Positions 1-7,191 are shown, numbered from the stretch's first letter. The stretch is 34,058 nucleotides of DNA from an uncultured Megasphaera sp. (GCA_900554215.1 USGG01000016.1:1-34058), one strand, 5' to 3'. Numbers and translations are program-made. The notes: generated from the sequence alone by a model not told the origin.

Positions 1-317
1 TCCTCGGCAATCTGACCGTACGTCTTCGTCTGCCCATAGGGAATCTGACACAAGAGCTGCCACACACAGCGCTGAAAGGCCGTTCCCTGAGGCGCTAAGG
101 GCAGGGCCAGGATAGACGGCCGGCGGCCGGCAAAATATTCGTCAAGCCAGCCCTTCGCCTTGGCTAGGACCGGCGTGTCCCCGTCGGACAAATCGTCTTC
201 GTCCAAGGACGCCAGATAATATTTCTGCCCCTTGATCCACAGTCCGGCCAGACAGCCGTCTTTTTCCGCTAAGGTTAATTCGCCTACAGGCGACATATAC
301 GTCGTCTTCCAATGCAT
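1..317 (-). CDS. ogt: Methylated-DNA--protein-cysteine methyltransferase, N-terminal part (cut by window edge)
   Basis: The first 105 codons are present; the C-terminal half lies beyond position 1. Proteins of this family repair O6-alkylguanine by moving the alkyl group to their own cysteine. The N-terminal part begins MHWKTTYMSPVGELTLAEKDG, as in Ogt-type proteins (SPVGxLxL strand). The segment near residues 83-105 (GTAFQRCVWQLLCQIPYGQT, then KTYGQIAE) is the conserved entry to the DNA-binding helix-turn-helix (FQxxVWxxLxxIPYGxTxTYG). The active-site PCHR motif would lie outside the window and cannot be checked. The start is the first ATG after tatA, 14 bases downstream of its stop, so the two are probably co-transcribed. 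The family call is secure; Ogt rather than another paralogue is inferred. Confidence 0.88.
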   Translation of the reverse strand, partial: MHWKTTYMSPVGELTLAEKDGCLAGLWIKGQKYYLASLDEDDLSDGDTPVLAKAKGWLDEYFAGRRPSILALPLAPQGTAFQRCVWQLLCQIPYGQTKTYGQIAE

Positions 318-331
318 CGTCGTGCTCCCGT

Positions 332-583
332 CTATTTTGCTCCGTTCTTTTCGTCTGTCGTTTCCGCCTTGACGGCCTCTTCGGCCGCTTGCTTCGCTTC
401 CGACGCTTCGGCTTTCACCGCGTCAGCCCCGTCTTTGACGGCGTCGCTCGTCTTATTGACTTCTTCCTTGAATTCGCGCAGGCTCGTCCCCATCGCTTTT
501 CCCAGGCCGGCGACTTTTTTCCCGCCGAACAAGATCAAGACAATCAATAAGATCACTATCAATTCCTGTGCGCCTAAATGCAT
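332..583 (-). CDS. tatA: Sec-independent protein translocase subunit TatA/E
   Basis: This 83-residue protein has the TatA layout: a short periplasmic N-terminus, one membrane helix (about residues 7-21, ending in the LILFGGKK hinge), an amphipathic helix with the conserved G-KAMGTSLREFK stretch (about 27-39), and a charged, alanine/glutamate-rich tail. TatA forms the pore-like component that moves folded, twin-arginine proteins across the inner membrane. No TatC is in the window. Possible Tat substrates lie 2-5 kb away: the DUF362 protein (SRRDFFK leader) and, less certainly, the lipoprotein flavoprotein at 4452-5105. The length is normal for the family, and TatA versus TatE cannot be told apart here. 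Confidence 0.93.
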   Translation of the reverse strand: MHLGAQELIVILLIVLILFGGKKVAGLGKAMGTSLREFKEEVNKTSDAVKDGADAVKAEASEAKQAAEEAVKAETTDEKNGAK

Positions 584-665
584 GGTGTGTCCCTCTTTCT
601 TTATAAAAGCGTCGCCTTTATTGTATCACGGCCTGCAAAAATAAAAAAGCGCCGCCGCAAAAACT

Positions 666-1163
666 TTACAAATCTTCCGCCGCCATGGCAAAGGCTTCAA
701 AGGTGCCGTCCATGCGCGACAGCGGCTCGATGCCGGATGTAACGTGTCCCAGCAGAACGCGGCCGTCCGACGCGTCCATATCGCGGCAGCAGATAAATAC
801 CTCTTTGGCCCGGACGTCCAGGACGATGTCGCCGATGACCGGCGCTTTTACGCTCCCAGGAGTTCCTTGGAAAACGCCGTCAGGCACGCCGGCTACGACA
901 ATCCGCTCGGGCTTTCTCTCCAGCTGGATGGATAAGGGCTGCCGTTCGGCAAATTCCATCGCCGCTTCCTCGTCAAGTAAGCCGACGCGGGCCCGGCCTC
1001 CTTCAAAGGCCACGTCTATCTGACGGGCATAGGCCGGCTGGACCGGCGCAAAGACGACGACTTGCTCTTCCGTCGCGTCGGCCCCGCCCGGCCCAAAAAC
1101 GCAGATGGCGGAAATGACGACGGCCGCTCCGATACCCATCGTCCATAAAGCAGTTCTCTTCAT
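666..1163 (-). CDS. Exported cyclophilin-like fold protein
   Basis: The protein has about 165 residues. The N-terminus has a basic start, a hydrophobic helix (about residues 6-24) and a polar region, consistent with a signal peptide or membrane anchor. The rest follows the cyclophilin-like domain found beside flavodoxins in many gut anaerobes: a strand ending in a small residue run, PLSIQLER, then GDIVLDVRAKEVFICCRDM, then GRVLLGHVTSGIEPL. The function of this domain family is not established, and it lacks an obvious peptidyl-prolyl isomerase active site. The ATG at 1163 is preferred over the in-frame ATG at 1178 because GGAGG sits 8 bases upstream of it. It is the last gene of the unit starting at 3837. 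A related lipoprotein lies at 6143-6634. Confidence 0.7.
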   Translation of the reverse strand: MKRTALWTMGIGAAVVISAICVFGPGGADATEEQVVVFAPVQPAYARQIDVAFEGGRARVGLLDEEAAMEFAERQPLSIQLERKPERIVVAGVPDGVFQGTPGSVKAPVIGDIVLDVRAKEVFICCRDMDASDGRVLLGHVTSGIEPLSRMDGTFEAFAMAAEDL

Positions 1164-1196
1164 CGCTTCCGCCTCCATTTCTATACACTCAACTGT

Positions 1197-1808
1197 TTAC
1201 TGTACGGCGTGAATATCCTTCAGCCATTTCGACACGGCCGCTGGGTCGGACGAATCGCTGCCCCGTACGAGCTGTGCTCCTGCCGCCAACTTCTGCGCAT
1301 CAGCCAGGCTGCCGCCGATAGGCGTTCCGCCAGTCGTACAGAAGGGAACAACGGTCTTGCCTTGGAAATTATAGCTTTCCAGGAAGGTGTACACGAACAT
1401 CGGCGCCTTGCCCCACCAAATCGGGTAGCCGACGAATACGACGTCGTACTGATCCATGTTCTCTACTTTATTGGCGACGGCCGGACGGGCGTTTTCATTC
1501 ATTTCCTTCTTGGCAATATCGACGCATTCGCGGTAATCGCCAGGATATGCCGTCTGCGGCTGGATAAAGAAGATATCGGCTCCCGTTTCCCGCTGGATTT
1601 GTTCGGCCACGGCCTTGGTGTTGCCGCTCCACGAATAGTAGGCTATGAGGACCTTCTTGCCCTGCAGGCCGCCGTCTATCGTATCAGCAATAGCCCCCGC
1701 CTTCGCCTGGGGAGCCGCCGCGCTGGCCGAGCCGCTTTCCGATGCGCCGCAGCCGACGAGCATCAGCGCTGCAAAGGCCGTTACTATCATCGTAACTAAT
1801 TTTTTCAT
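1197..1808 (-). CDS. Flavodoxin-domain lipoprotein
   Basis: This 203-residue protein starts with a lipoprotein signal (hydrophobic helix, then lipobox LVGC with Cys20) and a Ser/Ala-rich linker, followed by a flavodoxin domain from about residue 51. The FMN-phosphate loop reads YYSWSGNTKAVAE (about 57-69). The VGYPIWWGKAP segment (about 127-136) should stack on the isoalloxazine ring, and PFCTTGGTPIGG (about 155-166) is the third FMN loop. It should be an outward-facing, membrane-anchored FMN electron carrier or reductase. Flavodoxins are usually cytoplasmic, so export is notable. It lies 12 bases after the exported cupin in the same unit. Related proteins are at 6662-7159 (no signal) and 9160-9858 (lipoprotein). 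Electron partner unknown. Confidence 0.88.
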   Translation of the reverse strand: MKKLVTMIVTAFAALMLVGCGASESGSASAAAPQAKAGAIADTIDGGLQGKKVLIAYYSWSGNTKAVAEQIQRETGADIFFIQPQTAYPGDYRECVDIAKKEMNENARPAVANKVENMDQYDVVFVGYPIWWGKAPMFVYTFLESYNFQGKTVVPFCTTGGTPIGGSLADAQKLAAGAQLVRGSDSSDPAAVSKWLKDIHAVQ

Positions 1809-1820
1809 TCCATCTCACTC

Positions 1821-2342
1821 CTATTTCAGCTGACTATACTGGGCGTCGTCTACTTCTTCAAGCCATTCGTTGGACGCGCCTTCAGCCGGTACGGCGATGG
1901 CAATGTGCGCGAACCAGCTGTCGGGAGCCGCGCCGTGCCAATGCTTCACTTCCGGCGGAATGTTGACGACATCGCCGGGATGAAGTTCCTGAGCCGGCTT
2001 ACCCCATTCCTGATAGTAGCCCCGGCCCGACGTGCACAAGAGGATCTGGCCGCCCTTATGATGGATATGCCAATTGTTGCGGCAGCCCGGCTCAAAGGTG
2101 ACGTTGGAAATTCCCATAGGCGCACTTACCAAGGGATTTAAATAGCTCTGGCCGATAAAATACTGAGCGTAGGCGTCGTTGGATTTGCCGAGGCCGAACA
2201 TGCCCGCGCCGGCTTCGGCTTCGGACATAGTAACTCGTTGGGCCGGCTTCACCGTATCGGCGGCCATGCTTGGGGAAGGGGCTGCAGCTGCAAAGGACAG
2301 TGCCGCCAGCGTCGTCATGAGGAAAGGCAATATCTTTTTCAT
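1821..2342 (-). CDS. Exported cupin-domain protein
   Basis: The 173-residue protein has a Sec signal peptide (MKKILPFLMTTLAALSFAAA, likely cut after SMA near residue 27) and a single cupin barrel. Cupin motif 1 is seen as NNWHIHHKGGQILLCTSGRGYYQEWG, where the HIHH histidines and the following Gln/Glu positions would bind a metal. Motif 2 is HPGDVVNIPPEVKHWHGA. This subgroup is often annotated as carboxymuconolactone-decarboxylase-associated or mandelonitrile-lyase-like cupin, but the reaction is not known. It is nearly a twin of the next cupin upstream (2369-2773), which lacks a signal peptide; the two cores are about 90% identical in DNA by eye. The pair looks like a tandem duplication in which one copy is exported. 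Confidence 0.87.
   Translation of the reverse strand: MKKILPFLMTTLAALSFAAAAPSPSMAADTVKPAQRVTMSEAEAGAGMFGLGKSNDAYAQYFIGQSYLNPLVSAPMGISNVTFEPGCRNNWHIHHKGGQILLCTSGRGYYQEWGKPAQELHPGDVVNIPPEVKHWHGAAPDSWFAHIAIAVPAEGASNEWLEEVDDAQYSQLK
1912..2107. repeat. Direct repeat copy A (cupin core)
   Basis: This 196-base segment matches 2460-2655 without gaps, at about 90% identity by eye. The longest identical run covers the codons around the HPGDVV motif and the segment encoding CTSGRGYYQEWG. Both copies are in the same frame of adjacent genes, so the repeat reflects gene duplication rather than a mobile element. Confidence 0.8.
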
Positions 2343-2368
2343 CAGTCATTCTCCTTTAGGTAAACGTA

Positions 2369-2773
2369 TTATTTTAACTTGTTATATACTTCGGCATCGA
2401 CAGGTTCGCACCATTCGTTAGACGCCCCTTCTGCCGGTACTTCGATAGCAACGTGGGCAAACCAGCTGTCGGGGGCCGCGCCGTGCCAGTGCTTCACTTC
2501 CGGCGGAATGTTGACGACGTCGCCGGGATGAAGCTCCTGCGGTTCCTTGCCCCATTCCTGGTAATAGCCCCGGCCCGACGTGCACAAGAGGATCTGGCCG
2601 CCCTTGTGGTGAATATGCCAGTTGTTGCGGCAGCCCGGCTCAAAGGTGACGTTGGCCGTAACCAGGCGGTCCTTTGTCAGCAAATTCAAATAGCTCTGGC
2701 CGACAAAATACTGGGCATAGGCGTCGTTTGTCTGACCTAAGCCGAACAGCCCTGCTTTTTCTTTTTCATCCAT
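2369..2773 (-). CDS. Cytoplasmic cupin-domain protein
   Basis: The 134-residue protein is the signal-less twin of the cupin at 1821-2342. It starts directly with MDEKEKAGLFGLGQTNDAYA, equivalent to the mature part of the exported copy, and keeps both cupin motifs (NNWHIHHKGGQ and HPGDVVNIPPEVKHWHGA). The metal-binding histidines are all present. Differences cluster at the N-terminal strand (LLTKDRLVTANVTF versus LVSAPMGISNVTF) and the C-terminus. It is 26 bases upstream of its twin and 38 bases downstream of the DUF362 gene, in one unit. Having one copy inside and one outside the membrane suggests the same small molecule or metal chemistry is needed on both sides. The substrate is unknown. 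Confidence 0.87.
   Translation of the reverse strand: MDEKEKAGLFGLGQTNDAYAQYFVGQSYLNLLTKDRLVTANVTFEPGCRNNWHIHHKGGQILLCTSGRGYYQEWGKEPQELHPGDVVNIPPEVKHWHGAAPDSWFAHVAIEVPAEGASNEWCEPVDAEVYNKLK
2460..2655. repeat. Direct repeat copy B (cupin core)
   Basis: Partner of 1912-2107, ungapped, about 90% identical by eye. It lies within the cytoplasmic cupin gene. Similarity falls off sharply outside the segment on the signal-peptide side. Confidence 0.8.
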
Positions 2774-2811
2774 CGTATATCCTTCTTTCTCTGCAAACGA
2801 AATTTACATAG

Positions 2812-3837
2812 TTAGTCAATAGAAATCAGCTCGTATTTGTCATTGCCCATCTTGAGATCCCGCATGGCCTGCAGCTGGTGAAGGCCGCGGCGCGACTCGA
2901 TGCGTTCTACTAAATCGTGGTTTTGGCTCGACGGCAGGCCGTATACCAAGTCGACGCTGGCCTGGTCGACAGCGAGGATATCCGTCGAGGCGACGATGCC
3001 GATGTCGGGAATCGTCGGTTCGGCAGCCCGCGTACCTGCACAGTCGCAGTCAACGGACATGCGGCGCATGACGTTGATAAACACAATATGCTTGCCGAAA
3101 TAGTCTACCGTAGCCTTCGCCGAGTCAGCCATAAGCTCCATAAGATGTTCTTTTGCCGGCCAGGCCCCCCAATCTTCCGGAGGCGTCCCTGCTACACCGT
3201 GAACTTGCCGCTTGCCGACCTGTCCCGACGCGCAGCCGATGGCGATGTTCTTCATAGAGCCGCCGAAACCGCCCATGGCATGGCCTTTGAAATGTGTCAG
3301 GACAACCATAGAATCGTAATTGACGATATGGCCGCCCATTGCGACTTCTTTCAAATGCTTACCGCCGCGGACAGGCAGGTTAACGTCGCCGAATTCGTCC
3401 ATGATATCGACAGGGCAGAAAGTCCAGCCGTTGACTTTCAGCGTTTCTTTATGGCCTTCCGTCGTATAGCGATCGCCGGCGTACAACGTGTTCGTCTCTA
3501 CAATAGTACTGTCAGGAATATGAGTCATAAATTCCTTGACCATATCCCGCGGCAGGATATTCGGGCCATGCTTTTCACCAGTATGAAGCTTTACGGCCAC
3601 CTTGCCGTAAATGCCCTCGTTAATCTTGTCATATAACTGAATGAGATGCGGTGCGTCGATGTGCTTTGTAAAATATACCTTCGCCCGCGATCCCGCCGCC
3701 GTTTGCCCTGTCACATCGGTTGATCCGATAACGGGAGCTTGGGCCAGCAACTCTGTCAGGCCTGTACCAGATAAAGCCACGCCGGCAGCTGTCACGCCAG
3801 CCAATTTGAAGAAATCCCGTCTCGACAAATCTTTCAT
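2812..3837 (-). CDS. Tat-exported DUF362 protein
   Basis: The 341-residue protein begins with a twin-arginine leader: SRRDFFK at residues 5-11, a mild hydrophobic helix (LAGVTAAGVALSGTGL) and a likely cut near LLAQA. The remainder is a DUF362 domain: VAVKLHTGEKH early, FKGHAMGGFGGSMKNIAIGCASGQVGK in the middle and a cysteine pair in SVDCDCAG followed by DIGIVASTDILAVDQASVDLV. DUF362 proteins often carry iron-sulfur clusters. Here no separate ferredoxin CxxCxxC motif is seen, only scattered cysteines including Cys-Asp-Cys. Tat export fits a protein that must fold around a cofactor first. It is the first gene of the unit that continues through two cupins, a flavodoxin and a cyclophilin-like protein, and it starts behind a MerR-type promoter at 3906-3936. 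Reaction unknown. Confidence 0.85.
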   Translation of the reverse strand: MKDLSRRDFFKLAGVTAAGVALSGTGLTELLAQAPVIGSTDVTGQTAAGSRAKVYFTKHIDAPHLIQLYDKINEGIYGKVAVKLHTGEKHGPNILPRDMVKEFMTHIPDSTIVETNTLYAGDRYTTEGHKETLKVNGWTFCPVDIMDEFGDVNLPVRGGKHLKEVAMGGHIVNYDSMVVLTHFKGHAMGGFGGSMKNIAIGCASGQVGKRQVHGVAGTPPEDWGAWPAKEHLMELMADSAKATVDYFGKHIVFINVMRRMSVDCDCAGTRAAEPTIPDIGIVASTDILAVDQASVDLVYGLPSSQNHDLVERIESRRGLHQLQAMRDLKMGNDKYELISID

Positions 3838-3905
3838 ATAAAGTCACTCCTTTGCATATCCATCGTATATAAACGTATTGTATCTATATACTTTAATTAT
3901 TTTTC

Positions 3906-3936
3906 ATTATAAACGCTAGAGTTAACTTTATGTCAA
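3906..3936 (-). promoter_or_regulatory. MerR-type promoter with 19-bp spacer
   Basis: On the minus strand the -35 box is TTGACA (3931-3936) and the -10 box is TATAAT (3906-3911), both consensus, but 19 bases apart instead of 17. The spacer holds the dyad AGTTAACT starting at its fourth base. An over-long spacer with a central dyad is the hallmark of promoters that MerR proteins activate by twisting the DNA. It lies about 70 bases upstream of the DUF362 start. The 11714-11744 promoter has the same geometry. Confidence 0.8.
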
Positions 3937-3970
3937 GATATACTCTTGTAAAAAATGCCATTACTCCAGC

Positions 3971-4414
3971 TTATTCGGCGTATACTTCCTTTGCCATGTT
4001 AAAGGCTGCCCAAGCTTTCGGCCAGCCGACATAGAAACCGAGCTGCGTAATGATTTCTGCCATTTCTTCCTGTGTTACGCCATTTTTCTTAGCCGTCGCC
4101 AAGTGATATTTCAGCGAGCTGTCGATAACGCCTGAGCCGATAAGCGAGCACACTGTCACGATGCTGCGGTCACGAAGAGATAATTTATCGTTGCGCGACC
4201 AGACTTCACCAAATAAAATATCGTCGTTGTAACGGGCAAATTCCGGGGCAAATGTGCCGAGCTGATCCCGTCCCGCTGTCTGTACAATTTTTACTGCTTT
4301 CTTTTCTGTTTGATTTTCTGCCATTGTAATCGCTCCCATCGGTAATATTGTCGTCGTAATCATAGCTGCCGCGACGACGGCGGTAATTTTTTTCTGCATC
4401 TTCAAAAAGTTCAT
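3971..4414 (-). CDS. Exported carboxymuconolactone-decarboxylase-family protein
   Basis: This 147-residue protein has a Sec-type leader (lysines, then AVVAAAMITTTILPMGAITMA) and a single alpha-helical CMD domain. The domain reads LSLRDRSIVTVCSLIGSG, then LKYHLATAKKNGVTQEEMAEIITQLGFYVGWPKAWAAFNMAKEV, typical of the decarboxylase branch. There is no CxxC, so it is not an AhpD-like peroxidase. The conserved His in KYHLATAKKNG and the downstream glutamates are present. The start at 4414 has AGGAGG 7 bases upstream. It is the last gene of the unit that begins with the MerR gene at 7554. CMD proteins found beside cupins and flavodoxins are common in anaerobes but their reaction is not known. A double-domain relative is at 8413-9126. 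Confidence 0.88.
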   Translation of the reverse strand: MNFLKMQKKITAVVAAAMITTTILPMGAITMAENQTEKKAVKIVQTAGRDQLGTFAPEFARYNDDILFGEVWSRNDKLSLRDRSIVTVCSLIGSGVIDSSLKYHLATAKKNGVTQEEMAEIITQLGFYVGWPKAWAAFNMAKEVYAE

Positions 4415-4451
4415 TGCAGGACCTCCTTATCAGGTACAGATACCATAACCT

Positions 4452-5105
4452 TTATAAACTAGCCCCCAGGCGATAGGCCTGATCAGGGAATTGGGACCGC
4501 TCAATAAGAGCCCGGTAGCCGCAGCCAACGGCTAATACTTGCCCTACGTCGGTCCATTCCATGTAGCGCACGAGCGTTTCATAGTGGTGGACGAGGGCCT
4601 CCATCGTCCAATCAGCACTGTTCCAAGCCGTAGCCATGAGAATAGATTTCTTGCCGTGAAGCCGTCCCGTCCGCGAATAGAAACGGTCGACGACGGTCTT
4701 GAGCTGAGCCGACATACCATAATAGTACAACGGCGTAACGAGCACAATCAAATCCATCTCCAACATCTTCGGCATGAGTTTCTGTGAAATCGCGTCATTA
4801 AATACGCAGTCTCCGTCCATGCCGCAGTGGTCGCAGCCCTGACAGGGATGCGTATCTTCAAACGCCGCGTCAAAGCGGAATACATTGTGCCCTGCTGACT
4901 GAGCACCTTCAATAAATCTGTCGGCCAGCAAATCCGACGTCCCTTCTCGGTGAGGGCTTCCCGTCACTACGACGATGTTCATATGCTTTCCTCCTCCTAC
5001 GACACCGGACGCGCTTTCAGCCCGGGTCAATATATTGCCGCAGCCGCTGAGAAACAGAGTCAGCGCTCCTGCTCCAGTCCATTTCAAAAATTCCCGCTGG
5101 TCCAT
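4452..5105 (-). CDS. Iron-sulfur flavoprotein-like NAD(P)H:FMN reductase with Tat-like lipoprotein leader
   Basis: The 217-residue protein has two parts. Residues 1-41 look like a Tat lipoprotein leader: MDQREFLKWTGAGAL resembles the RRxFLK motif with one arginine replaced by Gln, followed by lipobox LSGC (Cys22). From Met42 a flavodoxin-2 domain follows with the FMN loop TGSPHREGTSDLLADRF and the compact cluster motif CX2CX2CX5C (CQGCDHCGMDGDC), as in iron-sulfur flavoproteins. VTPLYYYGMSAQLKTVVDRF is the usual flavin-contact segment. Both the ATG at 5105 (GGAGG 8 bases upstream) and the internal ATG at 4982 (AGGAGGAGG 7 bases upstream) have strong ribosome sites, so an exported and a cytoplasmic form may be made. 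A close relative without leader is at 7758-8393. Confidence 0.86.
   Translation of the reverse strand: MDQREFLKWTGAGALTLFLSGCGNILTRAESASGVVGGGKHMNIVVVTGSPHREGTSDLLADRFIEGAQSAGHNVFRFDAAFEDTHPCQGCDHCGMDGDCVFNDAISQKLMPKMLEMDLIVLVTPLYYYGMSAQLKTVVDRFYSRTGRLHGKKSILMATAWNSADWTMEALVHHYETLVRYMEWTDVGQVLAVGCGYRALIERSQFPDQAYRLGASL
4980..4998 (-). promoter_or_regulatory. Internal ribosome binding site and second in-frame start
   Basis: Inside the flavoprotein gene, AGGAGGAGG (4990-4998 on the complement) precedes an in-frame ATG (4980-4982) by 7 bases. Translation from here would begin MNIVVVTGSPHREG, exactly the start of the flavin domain, and would omit the lipoprotein leader. The site encodes Gly-Gly-Gly in the longer form, so it could also be a linker by chance, but the spacing is ideal. 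Confidence 0.6.
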
Positions 5106-5119
5106 ATAAACCGCCTCCC

Positions 5120-6130
5120 TTACGTCCCGACGCAGGCCGCCAGTACGGACGGCGACGGCTTGCCTTCATCGAGAGCCCCGACGACTTTATGAGGCAGGTA
5201 ATACTGTTCCAGACAGCGTATATCATCTTCGGTCAGCCGTATATCAAAAGCTCCGGCTGCATCGTCCAGATAGTGCTTCTTCGTAGCACCGATAATCGGT
5301 GAGGCCACGCCTTTGGCAAATTGCCAAGCCAAGGCGACCTGCGTCATGGAGGCCCCGTATTTTTCAGCGATCTCATGAACCTGCTTGACAATGCGCGAAT
5401 CCATAACCTGTGTGCTGTCGTATTTTTCGACGGCAACTTTATCAGTCTGACTTCGCAGTGTATTGGTTTTCCATTCCAGGCGCGACAATCGCCCTGCGGC
5501 CAGAGGACTGTACGGTGTAAGCGATACGCCGAACTGACGGCATACGGGAATAAGCTCCCGTTCGTCTTCGCGGTACAGCAGATTATAGTGATTCTGCATG
5601 GACACGAAAGGTGTCCAGCCGTTGCGCTCCGCTGCCAGCTGCATGGTGAAAAACTGATATCCGTACATGGCCGATGCCCCCAGCGCCCGTACTTTTCCCG
5701 CTTTGACGAGGCTGTCCAGGGCTTCCATGGTTTCTTCGACCGGTGTCGTATAGTCGAAGCGGTGAATAATATACAAATCGAGATAATCTGTACCCAACCG
5801 CTTCAGCGTGCTGTCGATTTCACGAGCAATGGCCTCTTTTGACAAGCGTCCGTCATTGAAATAGACCTTCGATGCCAGAATGACCTTGTCTCGGCTCACA
5901 TTGTTTCTGATAGCCCGGCCCAGATATTCTTCGCTTGTACCGGCGGAATAGCAGTTAGCCGTATCGAAAAAATTAATGCCTAAATCCAGAGCATGCTTGA
6001 TAATAATTTCGCTGTCTTGCGGGCTCAAGGTCCAAGCATGCATCTGGCTGGCCCGATCACCAAAACTCATACAGCCGACGCACAGCTTGGAAACAACGAT
6101 ATCCGTCGTTCCCAGTTTTGTATATTCCAT
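5120..6130 (-). CDS. Aldo/keto reductase (paralogue 1)
   Basis: This 336-residue cytoplasmic enzyme should reduce aldehydes or ketones with NAD(P)H. The catalytic tetrad is complete: Asp56 and Tyr61 (FFDTANCYSAG), Lys88 (ILASKVY) and His123 (YIIHRFD). The (beta/alpha)8 pattern continues with GKVRALGASAMYGYQ, the SMQNHYNLLYREDERELIP strand, TPYSPLAAGRL and the cofactor-binding SPIIGATKKHYLDDA. It closely matches the AKR at 12327-13337, with the same length and a collinear alignment, so one is a copy of the other. It lies 14 bases upstream of the flavoprotein and 12 bases downstream of the cyclophilin-like lipoprotein, within the MerR-led unit. Aldehyde or methylglyoxal detoxification is possible but not shown. 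Confidence 0.92.
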   Translation of the reverse strand: MEYTKLGTTDIVVSKLCVGCMSFGDRASQMHAWTLSPQDSEIIIKHALDLGINFFDTANCYSAGTSEEYLGRAIRNNVSRDKVILASKVYFNDGRLSKEAIAREIDSTLKRLGTDYLDLYIIHRFDYTTPVEETMEALDSLVKAGKVRALGASAMYGYQFFTMQLAAERNGWTPFVSMQNHYNLLYREDERELIPVCRQFGVSLTPYSPLAAGRLSRLEWKTNTLRSQTDKVAVEKYDSTQVMDSRIVKQVHEIAEKYGASMTQVALAWQFAKGVASPIIGATKKHYLDDAAGAFDIRLTEDDIRCLEQYYLPHKVVGALDEGKPSPSVLAACVGT

Positions 6131-6142
6131 GATGTTCCCCTC

Positions 6143-6634
6143 CTACTGCGGAATCTGTTCTATATGCACCGTGCCGGACAGCGCTCTGATGCGGCTGCTG
6201 TCTTCAGCAACGCTGCCGAGATCATATAGTTCGCCGCCGTCCAGCGTATCATAGAAGAATACGACGTTTCCCCAAGGCTTAAAATAAGCTACCATGCCGA
6301 CATGGGGCTTAGCCATCGGCGTATCTGCTGTATTCAGCGGGTTGAGCGGATAAAAAATTTTTTCGTTTGTACTATAGTTTTCAATATCTATATCCATTGG
6401 AAGCTGGGCCAGCAGCTCCTTTGATGCCTGGCTGTCATTCAGATGCAGCGTTATCGTCGTCCCCTGACGGTCCGTAACGCGGACGATATGCCGTTCTGCC
6501 GGTATCGTACCGGCAGCCGTCTGCGTCTGCTGCCTCCCGCTCTGACCTTCCATCGCCGCCGAGCTGCAAGCTGTCAGCAATATGGCCGACAAAACTGCCA
6601 TACCGCATAACAGCCACCGTTTGTTCCATGCCAT
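6143..6634 (-). CDS. Cyclophilin-like fold lipoprotein
   Basis: About 163 residues. A lipoprotein signal (WLLCGMAVLSAILL, lipobox LTAC, Cys23) precedes a linker and a cyclophilin-like domain: ITLHLNDSQASKELLAQLPMD, then YSTNEKIFYPL and MVAYFKPWGNVVFFYDTL, ending ALSGTVHIEQI. This is the canonical form of the family (N-terminal beta hairpin, KELLAQLP helix, conserved GxVVFFY strand). The binding partner is unknown. The ATG at 6634 is chosen over a GTG at 6655 because a GGGGGAAGG purine run sits about 6 bases before it and the signal peptide then starts normally. It follows a signal-less flavodoxin by 27 bases and precedes an AKR, the usual neighbourhood of this family. Confidence 0.85.
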   Translation of the reverse strand: MAWNKRWLLCGMAVLSAILLTACSSAAMEGQSGRQQTQTAAGTIPAERHIVRVTDRQGTTITLHLNDSQASKELLAQLPMDIDIENYSTNEKIFYPLNPLNTADTPMAKPHVGMVAYFKPWGNVVFFYDTLDGGELYDLGSVAEDSSRIRALSGTVHIEQIPQ

Positions 6635-6661
6635 CGTACCTTCCCCCTTCACCACTGCACT

Positions 6662-7159
6662 TTATAGCAAAGCTTTAACCCGAGCAATCCACGCCGTTAT
6701 CTCATCTTGAGACGTTTCAAGCTTGCTGCCGCCTGTCGAATCAAACTGGATTTCCATGGCACAGCGGCAGTCGGCTCCCTGACAGGCATCCTGCATATCC
6801 TTGATAACATGACCTGGCCAGCCGCCGTTGGTCATAAAGGGTACGACGATTTTTCCCTGCCAGTCAACAGAAGACAGGAAGGTCTTGACAGCCGGAGCCA
6901 TTGTATACCACCATGTCGGCGTGCCGACAGCAATGACGTCGTAGTCAGCCCCATCGTACGGCAAAGCTTGAATCGGCGGCTCATACCCTCTATTCACTTC
7001 AGCCTGTCCCTGGGCGACGACGGTTTCGTATGACCCTTCATAAGGCTGTACCGTTTCGATACGGCATATATCACCACCAAGCGCCGCCTGCAGCTGCTCG
7101 GCTATGGCCTTTGTATTGCCGTTGGACCATGAATAGTACACAGTTAACAACTTTTTCAT
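6662..7159 (-). CDS. Flavodoxin
   Basis: This 165-residue cytoplasmic flavodoxin has no signal peptide. The FMN-phosphate loop is YYSWSNGNTKAIAEQL (residues 8-23), one residue longer than in the lipoprotein homologue at 1197-1808. VGTPTWWYTMAP (about 77-88) and PFMTNGGWPGH (about 106-116) form the other flavin loops. It is a close relative of the flavodoxins often called 'flavodoxin-like, YSWSGNT type'. It may shuttle electrons to or from the AKR or Isf-type flavoproteins of the same unit, but this is inferred only from position. It follows the small MerR gene by 32 bases. Confidence 0.9.
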   Translation of the reverse strand: MKKLLTVYYSWSNGNTKAIAEQLQAALGGDICRIETVQPYEGSYETVVAQGQAEVNRGYEPPIQALPYDGADYDVIAVGTPTWWYTMAPAVKTFLSSVDWQGKIVVPFMTNGGWPGHVIKDMQDACQGADCRCAMEIQFDSTGGSKLETSQDEITAWIARVKALL

Positions 7160-7191
7160 CGTTCATTCCTCCCTCGCCCCACGAAAGCAGC

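Noticed and set aside
2917..3636. 239-codon plus-strand frame opposite the DUF362 gene
   Set aside because: Low-complexity Arg/His/Asp-rich product with no motif; it is the shadow of the DUF362 gene.
3971..4414. CMD protein as AhpD-type peroxidase
   Set aside because: No CxxC redox motif is present in this protein or in the larger one at 8413-9126.
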